Shown here one piece after another: positions 6,978 through 14,747 of a stretch of DNA of 33,402 nucleotides. Made by a program: the position numbers and the translations under genes. The DNA comes from Acidobacteriota bacterium (GTDB lineage: Bacteria > Acidobacteriota > Vicinamibacteria > Vicinamibacterales > UBA8438), in NCBI GenBank assembly GCA_021296475.1, contig JAGWAJ010000013.1, forward strand, positions 538 through 33,939, in the 5' to 3' direction. Positions within the stretch are counted from its first letter, which is position 1. The number at the start of each line of letters is the position of its first letter. The notes under the pieces are model-generated. The model was not told the origin of the DNA and did no database searches. It worked only from the letters and a program-made list of their open reading frames with translations.

Positions 6978-7009
6978 AGCCTCGCCGACTCTGCGGCGGG
7001 GCTTTTTTT
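6978..7009 (+). terminator. Rho-independent terminator just before hisG
   Basis: AGCCTCGCCG (6978-6987) and CGGCGGGGCT (6994-7003) form a 10-bp stem with one G-T pair and a 6-nt loop, followed by seven T residues. It ends 10 nt before the hisG ATG. It could end the hisI transcript, but its position also makes it an attenuator for any promoter between hisI and hisG. Confidence 0.85.
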
Positions 7010-7019
7010 GTGCTTCGAC

Positions 7020-7901
7020 ATGACACTCAGACTCGGGATCCCCAAGGGCTCGCTGCAGGACGCCACGGTGCAACTGTTCGCGCGGGCCGGCTTCAACATC
7101 TACGTCAGCTCGCGCTCCTACTATCCGACCGTCGACGATTCGGAGATCGAGTGCACGCTGATCCGCGCCCAGGAGATGGCACGCTACGTCGCCGACGACG
7201 CGGTCGACGCGGGCCTCACCGGCCAGGACTGGATCGCCGAGCACCATGCCGCGACCGGCCGCGAGGTCACCAACGTCGCCGACCTCGTCTACTCGAAGCA
7301 GAGCTTCCGCAAGGTACGCTGGGTGCTCGCGGTCCCGGAGGACTCGCGCTACCGATCGCCGCAGGACCTCGACGGGGCACGGGTCTCGACGGAGCTGGTG
7401 CGCGTGACCGAGGCCTACTTCGAGCGGCTGGGCGTCGACGTCAACGTCGAGTTCTCGTGGGGCGCGACCGAGGTCAAGCCACCCGATCTGGCCGATGCGA
7501 TCGTCGAGGCGACGGAGACCGGCTCGACGCTGCGCGCCAACCACCTGCGGATCATCGACACCGTTCTCGAATCGAACCCGCAGCTCATCGCCAACCCGCG
7601 CGCGCTCGACGACCCCGCGAAGCGGACGAAGATCGAGAACGTCGCGATGCTGCTCCGGGCCGCCATGGAGGCGCAGGGCAGCGTCGGGCTGATGCTCAAC
7701 GTGGAGCGGACGCACCTCGACGCGGTCCTCGCGCTGCTGCCGGCGCTCCAGCGGCCGACCGTGTCGCCGCTCAGCGACCCCGGCTGGATGGCCGTCTCGA
7801 CCGTGCTCGAGGAGCGGACCGTGCGCGAGTTGATTCCCAAGATCAGCGCCGCCGGCGGCCACGGCATCGTCGAGTACCCGCTGAACAAGATCGTCCGATG
7901 A
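7020..7901 (+). CDS. hisG: ATP phosphoribosyltransferase, long form
   Basis: HisG condenses ATP with PRPP, the committed and feedback-regulated first step of histidine synthesis. The 293-residue length and the C-terminal ACT-like regulatory region ([10 protein letters not shown] at the end) mark the long form, which does not need HisZ. Visible family motifs are [14 protein letters not shown] at the N-terminus, [10 protein letters not shown], and the phosphate-binding [15 protein letters not shown] chose the ATG at 7020 because it gives the standard N-terminus; a TTG at 7008 in frame falls inside the T-run of the terminator. There is no normal Shine-Dalgarno between terminator and start, since the nearest purine-rich GGCGGGG lies in the stem. 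It is followed 7 nt later by hisD. Confidence 0.95.
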   Translation: MTLRLGIPKGSLQDATVQLFARAGFNIYVSSRSYYPTVDDSEIECTLIRAQEMARYVADDAVDAGLTGQDWIAEHHAATGREVTNVADLVYSKQSFRKVRWVLAVPEDSRYRSPQDLDGARVSTELVRVTEAYFERLGVDVNVEFSWGATEVKPPDLADAIVEATETGSTLRANHLRIIDTVLESNPQLIANPRALDDPAKRTKIENVAMLLRAAMEAQGSVGLMLNVERTHLDAVLALLPALQRPTVSPLSDPGWMAVSTVLEERTVRELIPKISAAGGHGIVEYPLNKIVR

Positions 7902-7908
7902 CAGTCCG

Positions 7909-9144
7909 ATGAAGATCGTCGCGTCCTCCAACCGGCGGGCGGTGCGGGCGCTGGTGGAACGGGGCCGGTCCCCCGACCCGGAAGTGGCCGCCCGCGTGGC
8001 GGAGATCGTCGACGACGTGCGGCGTCGCGGCGACCGCGCGGTCCGCAAGTACGCGCGGGCCCTCGACCGGCAGCAGGGACCGCTCGAGCTCGACGCGGAC
8101 GAGATCCGGCGCGGCGCCGCGTTGGCACCGCCGGCCGTCCGCAGCGCCATCCGGAGCGCGGCACGCCACATCCGCCGGGTGGCCGCCCGGCAGATCCCGA
8201 AGGGCTGGCGCATGACGGTCGCGGCCGGCGTGGTGATCGAGCAGCGGGTGACGCCGCTCGAACGGGTCGGCTGCTACGTGCCCGGCGGGCGGCACCCGCT
8301 GCCGTCCTCGCTCCTGATGACCGCGATCCCGGCGCGCGCGGCCGGCGTGGGCGAGGTCGTCGCGACCTGCCCCGATCCGGCCCCGGCGGTGCTCGCGGCG
8401 GCGGTGGAAGCCAGGGTGGACCGGTTGTTCCGGCTCGGCGGCGCGCACGCCGTCGCGGCGCTGGCCTACGGCACCGCCACGGTGCCGCGCGTGGACAAGA
8501 TCGTCGGTCCCGGCAACGCCTACGTCGCCGCCGCCAAGGCCCGCGTGGCTCCCGACTGCGCCATCGACTTCTACGCCGGACCGACCGAGATCGTCGTCGT
8601 GTCCGAGGACGGCAACCCCGACTGGATCGCGTCGGACCTGGTCGCGCAGGCCGAGCACGACCCCGAAGCCCGCGCCGTGCTCCTGACGCCGAGCCGCCCG
8701 CTGGCGCGCGCCGTCGCCGCCGCGGTTGCGGCCCAGCTCGAGGATCACCCGGGCGCGGGCCCTTCGATCGCCGCCCATGGGGTCGCCGTGGTGACGAGCT
8801 CGCTCGACGAGGCGGTCGAGCTGGCGAACGCCATCGCGCCCGAGCACGCCGCGACCGACAACCTGACCGTCGCGCACCGCATCACGCGCGCCGGCACCGT
8901 GTTCGCCGGTCCCTACGGCGCACAGGCCGCCGGCGACTACGCGACCGGCTCGAACCACGTCCTCCCGACGGACGGCGCGGCCCGCGTACGGGGCGGATTG
9001 AGCGCGGCGGATTTCGTGCGCGTCCACAGCGTGCAACGGCTGACGCGCGCGGGCCTGCGGCGCCTGGCCCCGAGCGCGATCTCGCTCGCCAACGCCGAGG
9101 GGCTGCGCGCCCACGCCGCTTCCGTGGCCATCCGGGTGCTGTAG
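7909..9144 (+). CDS. hisD: histidinol dehydrogenase
   Basis: HisD carries out the last two oxidations, histidinol to histidine, with NAD and a zinc ion. The 411-residue protein has all the expected residues. The zinc ligands are Q247 and H250 (DLVAQAEHDPEA), D343 (AGDYATGSNHVLPT) and H402 (EGLRAHAASVA), and the catalytic pair is E312-H313 (AIAPEHAATDN). The signature GCYVPGGRHPLPSS and the NAD-site segment KIVGPGNAYVAAAK are intact. The ATG at 7909 follows the hisG stop by 7 nt, and hisB starts 18 nt after its end, so the genes are co-transcribed. Nothing suggests altered function. Confidence 0.96.
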   Translation: MKIVASSNRRAVRALVERGRSPDPEVAARVAEIVDDVRRRGDRAVRKYARALDRQQGPLELDADEIRRGAALAPPAVRSAIRSAARHIRRVAARQIPKGWRMTVAAGVVIEQRVTPLERVGCYVPGGRHPLPSSLLMTAIPARAAGVGEVVATCPDPAPAVLAAAVEARVDRLFRLGGAHAVAALAYGTATVPRVDKIVGPGNAYVAAAKARVAPDCAIDFYAGPTEIVVVSEDGNPDWIASDLVAQAEHDPEARAVLLTPSRPLARAVAAAVAAQLEDHPGAGPSIAAHGVAVVTSSLDEAVELANAIAPEHAATDNLTVAHRITRAGTVFAGPYGAQAAGDYATGSNHVLPTDGAARVRGGLSAADFVRVHSVQRLTRAGLRRLAPSAISLANAEGLRAHAASVAIRVL

Positions 9145-9162
9145 CCGAAGGACGCAGCAGGA

Positions 9163-9783
9163 ATGTCCGCCCTGCCCGAGTCGGCGAACGCACCGCGGCG
9201 CGCCCGGATCTCGCGCGAGACGACCGAGACGCAGATTGCGCTCGATCTCGCGCTCGACGGGCAGGGCCGTTACACGGTCCGCACCGGCATCCGCTTCCTC
9301 GACCACATGCTGGAGCTCGTGGCGCGCCACGGCGCCTTCGACCTGACGATCGAGGCCGCCGGCGACCTCGACGTCGATCAGCACCACACGGTCGAGGATG
9401 TCGGCATCGCGCTCGGCCAGGCGGTCGCCGGGGCACTCGGCTCGAAGCGCGGCATCCACCGCGCCGGCTACTTCGTCATGCCGATGGACGAGTCGCTCGG
9501 CGTCGCGGCCGTCGACCTGAGCGGCCGGACGCACGCGGTCGTGGACCTTCGCCTGCGCGTCCGCCAGGTCGGCGACCTGCAGGCCGAGCTCGTGCACGAC
9601 TTCTTCGACGGCTTCGCCCAGGGAGCGCGGGCGAACGTCCATCTGAAGGTGCTCTACGGCCGGTCGAGCCACCACCAGGTCGAGGCGATCTTCAAGGCCT
9701 TCGGCCGCGCGCTGCGCGCCGCCTGCTCCCGCGACCCGCAGCTCGGCGAGATGCTCCCGAGCACGAAGGAGCTGCTCCAGTGA
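9163..9783 (+). CDS. hisB: imidazoleglycerol-phosphate dehydratase
   Basis: HisB dehydrates imidazole-glycerol phosphate to imidazole-acetol phosphate, the sixth step of the pathway. The 206-residue length matches the monofunctional enzyme; the histidinol-phosphatase domain of the enterobacterial fusion is absent. The two manganese-binding repeats are present as [10 protein letters not shown] and [12 protein letters not shown], with the early [16 protein letters not shown] segment that carries further ligands. The N-terminus has about ten more residues than usual. AGCAGGA lies just before the ATG at 9163 and supports that start. A histidinol-phosphatase must be encoded elsewhere. Confidence 0.95.
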   Translation: MSALPESANAPRRARISRETTETQIALDLALDGQGRYTVRTGIRFLDHMLELVARHGAFDLTIEAAGDLDVDQHHTVEDVGIALGQAVAGALGSKRGIHRAGYFVMPMDESLGVAAVDLSGRTHAVVDLRLRVRQVGDLQAELVHDFFDGFAQGARANVHLKVLYGRSSHHQVEAIFKAFGRALRAACSRDPQLGEMLPSTKELLQ

Positions 9784-9892
9784 CCGGCGGCCGCCCACAC
9801 GGACGCGGTCCGCTGGCGACCCACACCCCTGCCGTGCGGCGGGACGGGAACCGCCGGGGCCGCAGCGGAGCAGGAGAAGGAGAGACGGACCG

Positions 9893-10567
9893 ATGACGGT
9901 CGCGTTGATCGACTACGGCGCCGGCAACCTGACCTCGGTCCGCAAGGCCCTGACCCACCTCGGGGCACCGTTCGTCACCCCGGCCGGGCCGCACGAGCTG
10001 GCCGGCGCGGCCGGCGTGATCGTGCCGGGCGTCGGCAACTTCGAGGCGACCGCCGCGCTCGCCGGCGGGTGGCACGCCGCCATCCGCGAAGCGGTGGACC
10101 GCGGACGCCCGCTGCTCGGGATCTGCCTCGGCCTGCAGTGGCTGTTCGAAGGGAGCGACGAGGCGCCCGACGTGCCGGGCCTCGGCGTCATCGCCGGCCG
10201 CTGCACCCTCATCGAGAACGATGCCGCCAACGAGGCCACCGCCTATCGGGGCGGCATCTTCAAGGTGCCGCACGTCGGCTGGAACAGCCTCGAGCGCCGG
10301 CGCGACGACTCGTGGGCCCTGGACGGGGTGCCCGACGGGGCCCAGGTCTACTTCACCCACTCCTACGCCGCGCCCGTCACCGCCGACTGCGTCGGCGCGA
10401 CCACCTACGGCCTCTCCTTCGCCAGCGTCGTGGAGCAGGGCCACGTCGTGGGAGCGCAGTTCCACCCGGAGAAGTCGGGCGACGTCGGCCTGCGGGTGCT
10501 GGCCAACTTCCTGCGCCGGGTGACGCGGACGAGCTCGACCGCGGCGCCGGCCATGTCCGGATCCTGA
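9893..10567 (+). CDS. hisH: imidazole glycerol phosphate synthase, glutaminase subunit
   Basis: HisH is a class I glutamine amidotransferase that feeds ammonia to HisF. The 224-residue protein carries the nucleophile C78 in LLGICLGLQ and the His-Glu pair H191/E193 in AQFHPEKSGD, with the family start MTVALIDYGAGNL. A strong ribosome binding site (GGAGAAGGAGAG) precedes the ATG at 9893 within a 109-bp gap after hisB. That gap shows no clear terminator. The stop and the hisF start overlap by one base (TGATG), which is consistent with stoichiometric synthesis of the two subunits. The last 15 residues (TRTSSTAAPAMSGS) are a low-complexity extension. Confidence 0.95.
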   Translation: MTVALIDYGAGNLTSVRKALTHLGAPFVTPAGPHELAGAAGVIVPGVGNFEATAALAGGWHAAIREAVDRGRPLLGICLGLQWLFEGSDEAPDVPGLGVIAGRCTLIENDAANEATAYRGGIFKVPHVGWNSLERRRDDSWALDGVPDGAQVYFTHSYAAPVTADCVGATTYGLSFASVVEQGHVVGAQFHPEKSGDVGLRVLANFLRRVTRTSSTAAPAMSGS

Positions 10568-11361
10568 TGCTCTCGAAGCGCATCATCGCCTGCCTCGACG
10601 TCCGCGACGGGATGGTCGTCAAGGGAATCAACTTCGAGGGGCTGCGCTCCGCCGGCGATCCGGCCGCGCTCGCCCGCCGCTACAACCGCGAGGGCATCGA
10701 CGAGGTGGTGATCCTCGACGTCACCGCTACCCTCGAGAAGCGGAAGGCGCTCGCCCGCACGATTCAGGCGGTGGCGCAGGAGATCTTCCTCCCGCTCTGC
10801 GTCGGCGGCGGCATCAAGGACGAGGAGCACGCCGATGCCGCGATCGAGGCGGGCGCCGACAAGGTGAGCCTGAACACCGCGGCCATCGCACGGCCCGAGC
10901 TACTGACGGCGCTCGCGCGGCGCTACGGGAGTCAGGCGGTCATCGTCGCCATCGACGCCAAGCGGGACGGCGACCGCTTCCGCATCTATGTCCGGAGCGG
11001 GCAGCGCCCGACCGAGCGCGACGCGGTCGAGTGGGCGCGGGAGGCGGCCGACCGCGGCGCCGGCGAAATCCTGCTGACCTCGATCGACCGCGACGGCACG
11101 AAGCGGGGCTTCGACTGCGAGCTGAACGCGGCGGTCTCCGAGGCCGTGTCGATCCCGGTGATCGCATCGGGCGGCGCGGGGACGTTCGATCACTTCGTGG
11201 ACGTCTTCACCGAGGGCAAGGCCGACGCGGCCCTCGCGGCGTCCATCTTCCACTACGCCGAGCACGCGGTCGTCGATCTCAAGGAGCATCTGCGGGACCG
11301 GGGCATTCCGGTCCGCATGCTCGCGGGCTGGGAACCCGGCGGCGACGCATCGCCCGGATGA
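10567..11361 (+). CDS. hisF: imidazole glycerol phosphate synthase, cyclase subunit
   Basis: HisF is the (beta/alpha)8-barrel partner of HisH and makes imidazole-glycerol phosphate plus AICAR. The 264-residue protein contains both catalytic aspartates, D11 ([10 protein letters not shown]) and D130 ([11 protein letters not shown]). It also has the phosphate-binding loops [13 protein letters not shown] and [15 protein letters not shown]. The start overlaps the hisH stop by one base, so translation is probably coupled. It is followed by a 115-bp gap before hisA. The order H-F-A differs from the more usual H-A-F. Confidence 0.96.
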   Translation: MLSKRIIACLDVRDGMVVKGINFEGLRSAGDPAALARRYNREGIDEVVILDVTATLEKRKALARTIQAVAQEIFLPLCVGGGIKDEEHADAAIEAGADKVSLNTAAIARPELLTALARRYGSQAVIVAIDAKRDGDRFRIYVRSGQRPTERDAVEWAREAADRGAGEILLTSIDRDGTKRGFDCELNAAVSEAVSIPVIASGGAGTFDHFVDVFTEGKADAALAASIFHYAEHAVVDLKEHLRDRGIPVRMLAGWEPGGDASPG

Positions 11362-11476
11362 CGCCCGGGAGCCTGCGCCCAGGAGCGCGCGATGCCGGCG
11401 CCGCGCCGGCGAGACCCCCGGCCCGCCCGTCAGGGGGCCCGCGCGGCCGGAATCGTCGACATCCGAGGAGCCGACC

Positions 11477-12181
11477 GTGCTGATTCCCTCCATCGACCTC
11501 ATGGGCGGCCAGGTCGTCCAGCTCGTCCAGGGCCGGAGCGACCGGGCCGCCGTCGCCTCCAACGACATCGATGCCTGGGTCCGACGGTTCCAGCGGTTCC
11601 CGCGCGTGCAGCTCATCGATCTCGACGCCGCCCTCGGATCGGGGACCAACGATGCGCTGGTGCGTTCGATCGCGCCGCAGCTTCCGTGCCGCGTCGGGGG
11701 CGGGATCCGGACGGTGGACCGCGCGCGGGAAATGCTCGGATACGGCGCCCAAGCGGTCATCGTCGGGTCGTCCCTGTTCCGGGGCGGACGGCCCGACACC
11801 GGCTTCGCCGAGGCGCTCGCCGGCTCCGTCGGCCCCGAGAACATCATCGCGGCGGTCGACAGCAAGGGGGGGCGGGTCGTAGTCAAGGGATGGACGGAGG
11901 CGACGCCGCTCACGGCGGTCGAGGCGGTGCAGGCGCTCGAGCCGTACTGCGCAGAGTTCCTCTACACTCACGTCGACCGGGAGGGGCTCATGCAGGGCAC
12001 GGACATGGACGCCATCCTGGCCGTCGGCCGCGCCACGTCCCGGCGCCTGACCGCGGCCGGCGGCATCACGACGCGGGAAGAGATCGACCGGCTCGACGCA
12101 GCGGGCATCGATGCGGTGGTCGGAATGGCGATCTACACGGGCCGGCTCGACGTCGCGGCTCCCGGCGGCAAGCCGGACTGA
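11477..12181 (+). CDS. hisA: phosphoribosylformimino-AICAR-phosphate isomerase
   Basis: HisA performs the Amadori isomerization (ProFAR to PRFAR) that precedes HisHF. This 234-residue barrel has the catalytic aspartates D7 (LIPSIDLMGGQVVQL) and D128 (IIAAVDSKGG), the phosphate loop PCRVGGGIRTV and the THVDREGLMQGTD segment typical of HisA rather than HisF. The start is a GTG at 11477, chosen because GAGGAG lies six bases upstream and the sequence begins at the family's normal first strand. It is the last recognisable his gene; the following gene is an unrelated methyltransferase after 133 bp. Confidence 0.95.
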   Translation: MLIPSIDLMGGQVVQLVQGRSDRAAVASNDIDAWVRRFQRFPRVQLIDLDAALGSGTNDALVRSIAPQLPCRVGGGIRTVDRAREMLGYGAQAVIVGSSLFRGGRPDTGFAEALAGSVGPENIIAAVDSKGGRVVVKGWTEATPLTAVEAVQALEPYCAEFLYTHVDREGLMQGTDMDAILAVGRATSRRLTAAGGITTREEIDRLDAAGIDAVVGMAIYTGRLDVAAPGGKPD

Positions 12182-12314
12182 ACCCGGCGCTCCCCGGCGG
12201 CGGACCGGAGCTCGTTCGCGCCCTCACTGCGCTCCGCCGCCCGAGTCGACGGCGCAGGCCGGTCGGGGAGCACCCCGGAGGCCGCCGCCCGCGGTCGGCG
12301 AAGGATGCACGACC

Positions 12315-13151
12315 GTGCAGACGTGGAACCCGGAGCAGTACGCCACGCACGCGCGCTTCGTCTCCGACCTCGGGCAGCCGCTCCTCGAGCTGCTGGCCCC
12401 GCGGGCCGGCGAGCGCGTGCTCGACGTCGGGTGCGGGGACGGCGCGCTCACGGAGCGCCTCGTCGCCGCCGGCTGCCGGGTGGTCGGAATCGACAACAGC
12501 GCCGCGCAGGTCCGGGCGGCACGCGCCCGCGGGATCGACGCGCGGGTGGCCGATGCCGCCGCGCTCGACTTCGACCGCGAGTTCGACGCGGTGTTCAGCA
12601 ACGCCGTGCTGCACTGGATCACGCGCCCCGACGCCGTGCTGGCCGGCATCCGCCGGGCCCTTGCGCCGGGAGGCCGGCTCGTGGCCGAGCTCGGCGGGCA
12701 CGGCTGCGTTGCGGCGGTTCGCGAGGCGCTGGGCATCGCTCTCGACCGGCGCGGCATCGACGCCGAGGGCTGCGACCCGTGGTACTTCCCTACCGCGGCG
12801 GAGTACCGCGCGCGGCTGGAGGAGCACGGCTTCGCGGTCGACACCATCGAGCTGTTCCCGCGGGCGACGCGGCTCCCGTCCGACCTGACGGACTGGCTGC
12901 AAACCTTCGCGCAGCCCTTCCTCGCCGCGGTGCCGGCCCCGGAGCGCCCGGCGGTCTGCGCCGAGGTGCGCCGCCGGCTCGAGCCGCAGCTGCGCGGAGG
13001 CGACGGCACATGGGTGGCCGACTACGTCCGGCTGCGCGTCGCCGCGAGGAATCTGCGCCGCGCAGCGTGCGACGCAGGAGCTTCGTCCGAGCGCAGACCT
13101 CCAACGCGCCCGCCAGGGCGCGGCGCGGCAGCCCGAGGAGGCGCACGATGA
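12315..13151 (+). CDS. class I SAM-dependent methyltransferase (trans-aconitate methyltransferase-like)
   Basis: The 278-residue protein has the Rossmann-fold motifs of small-molecule methyltransferases: motif I VLDVGCGDGALTERL near the N-terminus, an acidic end of strand 2 (VVGIDNS), AVFSNAVLHWI (motif IV region) and LAPGGRLVAELGG. The overall pattern is closest to trans-aconitate 2-methyltransferase or malonyl-ACP O-methyltransferase-like proteins; the substrate cannot be read from sequence. The GTG at 12315 (MQTWNPEQYATH) is preceded by GAAGGA. The last 25-30 residues are Arg/Pro-rich and lie over a dispersed repeat-like sequence. The stop overlaps the start of the acyltransferase gene (ATGA), so the two form an operon. 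Confidence 0.85.
   Translation: MQTWNPEQYATHARFVSDLGQPLLELLAPRAGERVLDVGCGDGALTERLVAAGCRVVGIDNSAAQVRAARARGIDARVADAAALDFDREFDAVFSNAVLHWITRPDAVLAGIRRALAPGGRLVAELGGHGCVAAVREALGIALDRRGIDAEGCDPWYFPTAAEYRARLEEHGFAVDTIELFPRATRLPSDLTDWLQTFAQPFLAAVPAPERPAVCAEVRRRLEPQLRGGDGTWVADYVRLRVAARNLRRAACDAGASSERRPPTRPPGRGAAARGGAR
13072..13120. repeat. dispersed repeat-like block, copy 1
   Basis: The stretch contains CGCAGGAGCTTCGTC followed about 18 bases later by ACGCGCCCGCC. The same two blocks in the same order recur at 19564-19597. Here it forms the C-terminal codons of the methyltransferase gene. Confidence 0.35.
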
Positions 13152-14545
13152 CCGCACCGTCCCCGGCGGCCGAACCAACCGCGACGCCGGGCCGGATCAG
13201 CCCGTGGGTCTGGGCGCTCGCCCGCCTGACCATCCGCATCTTCTACCGCGCCGAGCAGATCGGCGGCAAGCTGCCCGACGGCCCGTTGCTGCTCGTCGCG
13301 AACCATCCCAACACCTTGGCCGACCCGGCGCTCATCCAGGCGACGGCGGGCCGGACGGTCCGCTTTCTCGCCAAGTCGACGCTCTTCGCCGACCACGTCG
13401 TCAGCCCGCTCATCCGGCGCTCCGGGGCAGTACCGGTGTACCGCAGGATGGATCCCGGCGTGGACACGTCCCGGAACGTGGAGACCTTCGCCGCGGTCGG
13501 GGCGGCACTCGATGCCGGCGAGGCCGTCTGTCTCTTCCCCGAGGGCAAGAGCCACGCCGCGGGGCGGCTCGAGCCGCTGCGCACGGGCGCCGCCCGCATG
13601 GTGCTTGCGAGCCGCCGGCCGGTGACCCTCGTGGCCGTCGGCCTGAACTTCAGCCGGCTCGCCCGCTTCCGCTCCCGGGTCACGGTGATCTTCGGCCGGC
13701 CGTTCGACGCCGGGGACCTGCGCGGGCCCGGTGCCCCGGACGCGGGCGCGGCGGACGCCGTGCGGCGCCTGACCGAGCGGATCGAGGAACGGCTTCGCAA
13801 CCTGATGATCGAGGCCGAGCCCCGCCGCGACCTGCCGATCGTCGAGCGGGTCGATCGCCTCTACACCGCGGCCAGAGGCGTGTCGCGGGATCCGCGCGAG
13901 CGGGTCGGCCGACGCCGCCTGATCGCCCGCGGGATCGAGGAGCTCCGGGCGCGCGATCCCGAGCGGCTGGCCGAGATCGTCGCCCGTGTGGACGACTACG
14001 ACGCCAGCCTCGCGCGCTTCGGCCTCCGCGACCGGGACATCGACCGCGAAATCCCGTTCGCCGCGGCCGCGCGGTTCACGGTCCGCGAGGGTCTGCTGGC
14101 GCTGGTGCTCGTGCCCCTGGCGCTCCTTACCCTGGTCGTCTTCGCGGCGCCGTACTGGGTCACCGGGCAGTTCGCCCGGCGCGCGCCCGACATCCAGAGC
14201 CGCGCCACGTGGCAGCTTCTTGCCGGAGCGGTCGCCTACCCGGTGTGGATCGGCACGGTCGCGGCGACGGTCGGCGTCGGGGCTGGACCGTTCGCCGGCG
14301 CGGCGACGGTCCCCGGCCTCGCCGGGCTGGCGCTCGCCGGGATGGCCGCGGTCGAGCGCCAGCTGTCCGTGCTGCGCACGGTCCGCGCGTTCCTGGCGCT
14401 CCGCCGAGCGCCGCTCGAGGCCCGCGCCGCCCTGCACCGCCAGCGGGCGGCTATCGCCGACGTGCTCGACCGCGCCCGCGAGTGGCTGGACGAACCGGAG
14501 CACCGCGCCCTCGGCTCAGCGTCTCCGTCAGACCGGCCTCGATGA
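13148..14545 (+). CDS. PlsC-like 1-acylglycerol-phosphate acyltransferase family protein
   Basis: The 465-residue protein carries the acyltransferase motifs in its first third: a catalytic block NHPNTLADP (H53, D59; the spacing is one residue longer than the classical HX4D), a substrate-binding segment AVPVYRRMD and FPEGKSH at 130-136. The middle is a helical, Arg-rich region. Two hydrophobic segments near the C-terminus (about LLALVLVPLALLTLVVF and a Gly/Ala-rich one) place it in the inner membrane. Members of this family move acyl chains onto lysophospholipids or related acceptors; the acceptor here is unknown. The start ATG overlaps the preceding methyltransferase stop by four bases. Its 3' end overlaps a VapC remnant on the other strand. 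Confidence 0.85.
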   Translation: MTAPSPAAEPTATPGRISPWVWALARLTIRIFYRAEQIGGKLPDGPLLLVANHPNTLADPALIQATAGRTVRFLAKSTLFADHVVSPLIRRSGAVPVYRRMDPGVDTSRNVETFAAVGAALDAGEAVCLFPEGKSHAAGRLEPLRTGAARMVLASRRPVTLVAVGLNFSRLARFRSRVTVIFGRPFDAGDLRGPGAPDAGAADAVRRLTERIEERLRNLMIEAEPRRDLPIVERVDRLYTAARGVSRDPRERVGRRRLIARGIEELRARDPERLAEIVARVDDYDASLARFGLRDRDIDREIPFAAAARFTVREGLLALVLVPLALLTLVVFAAPYWVTGQFARRAPDIQSRATWQLLAGAVAYPVWIGTVAATVGVGAGPFAGAATVPGLAGLALAGMAAVERQLSVLRTVRAFLALRRAPLEARAALHRQRAAIADVLDRAREWLDEPEHRALGSASPSDRPR

Positions 14546-14747
14546 TCCGGCGATCCTGCGTGAGCAGCGTCGCCCCGAGCAGCCGGGCCGTAGCCACCAG
14601 GATGCGATCCGCCGGGTCGCGGAGGAACCGGTCGGGAAGCCCGGCGACCTCTGCCTTCTCCCGCCCCTCCGTCGAGCCCTCGCGGATGCGGCGCGCGCGG
14701 GCGCCGCGGACCTGCTGCGAGCCCCGCATTCTCGATGCTGTCAGCAC
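14451..14747 (-). pseudogene. VapC-like PIN-domain toxin, C-terminal remnant
   Basis: About 40 residues in this minus-strand frame (GLPDRFLRDPADRILVATAR then LLGATLLTQDRRIIEAGL) match the end of VapC ribonuclease toxins: the conserved RDPxDRxL segment with its metal-binding Asp, and the second acidic residue in TQD. The N-terminal half with the first catalytic Asp is absent, as is any antitoxin, and the flanking codons are low-complexity. It overlaps the 3' ends of the acyltransferase and of the quinoprotein gene. I regard it as a dead fragment of a toxin-antitoxin pair. Confidence 0.55.

Noticed and set aside
6814-7019. T-box or leader-peptide attenuator for hisG
   Set aside because: No T-box core sequence and no His-codon cluster could be seen. 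Only the terminator is supported.
12189-12271. Inverted repeat GCTCCCCG/CGGGGAGC after hisA as a terminator
   Set aside because: The arms are 67 nt apart with no T-run. In DNA of this composition an 8-bp match at that distance is not informative.
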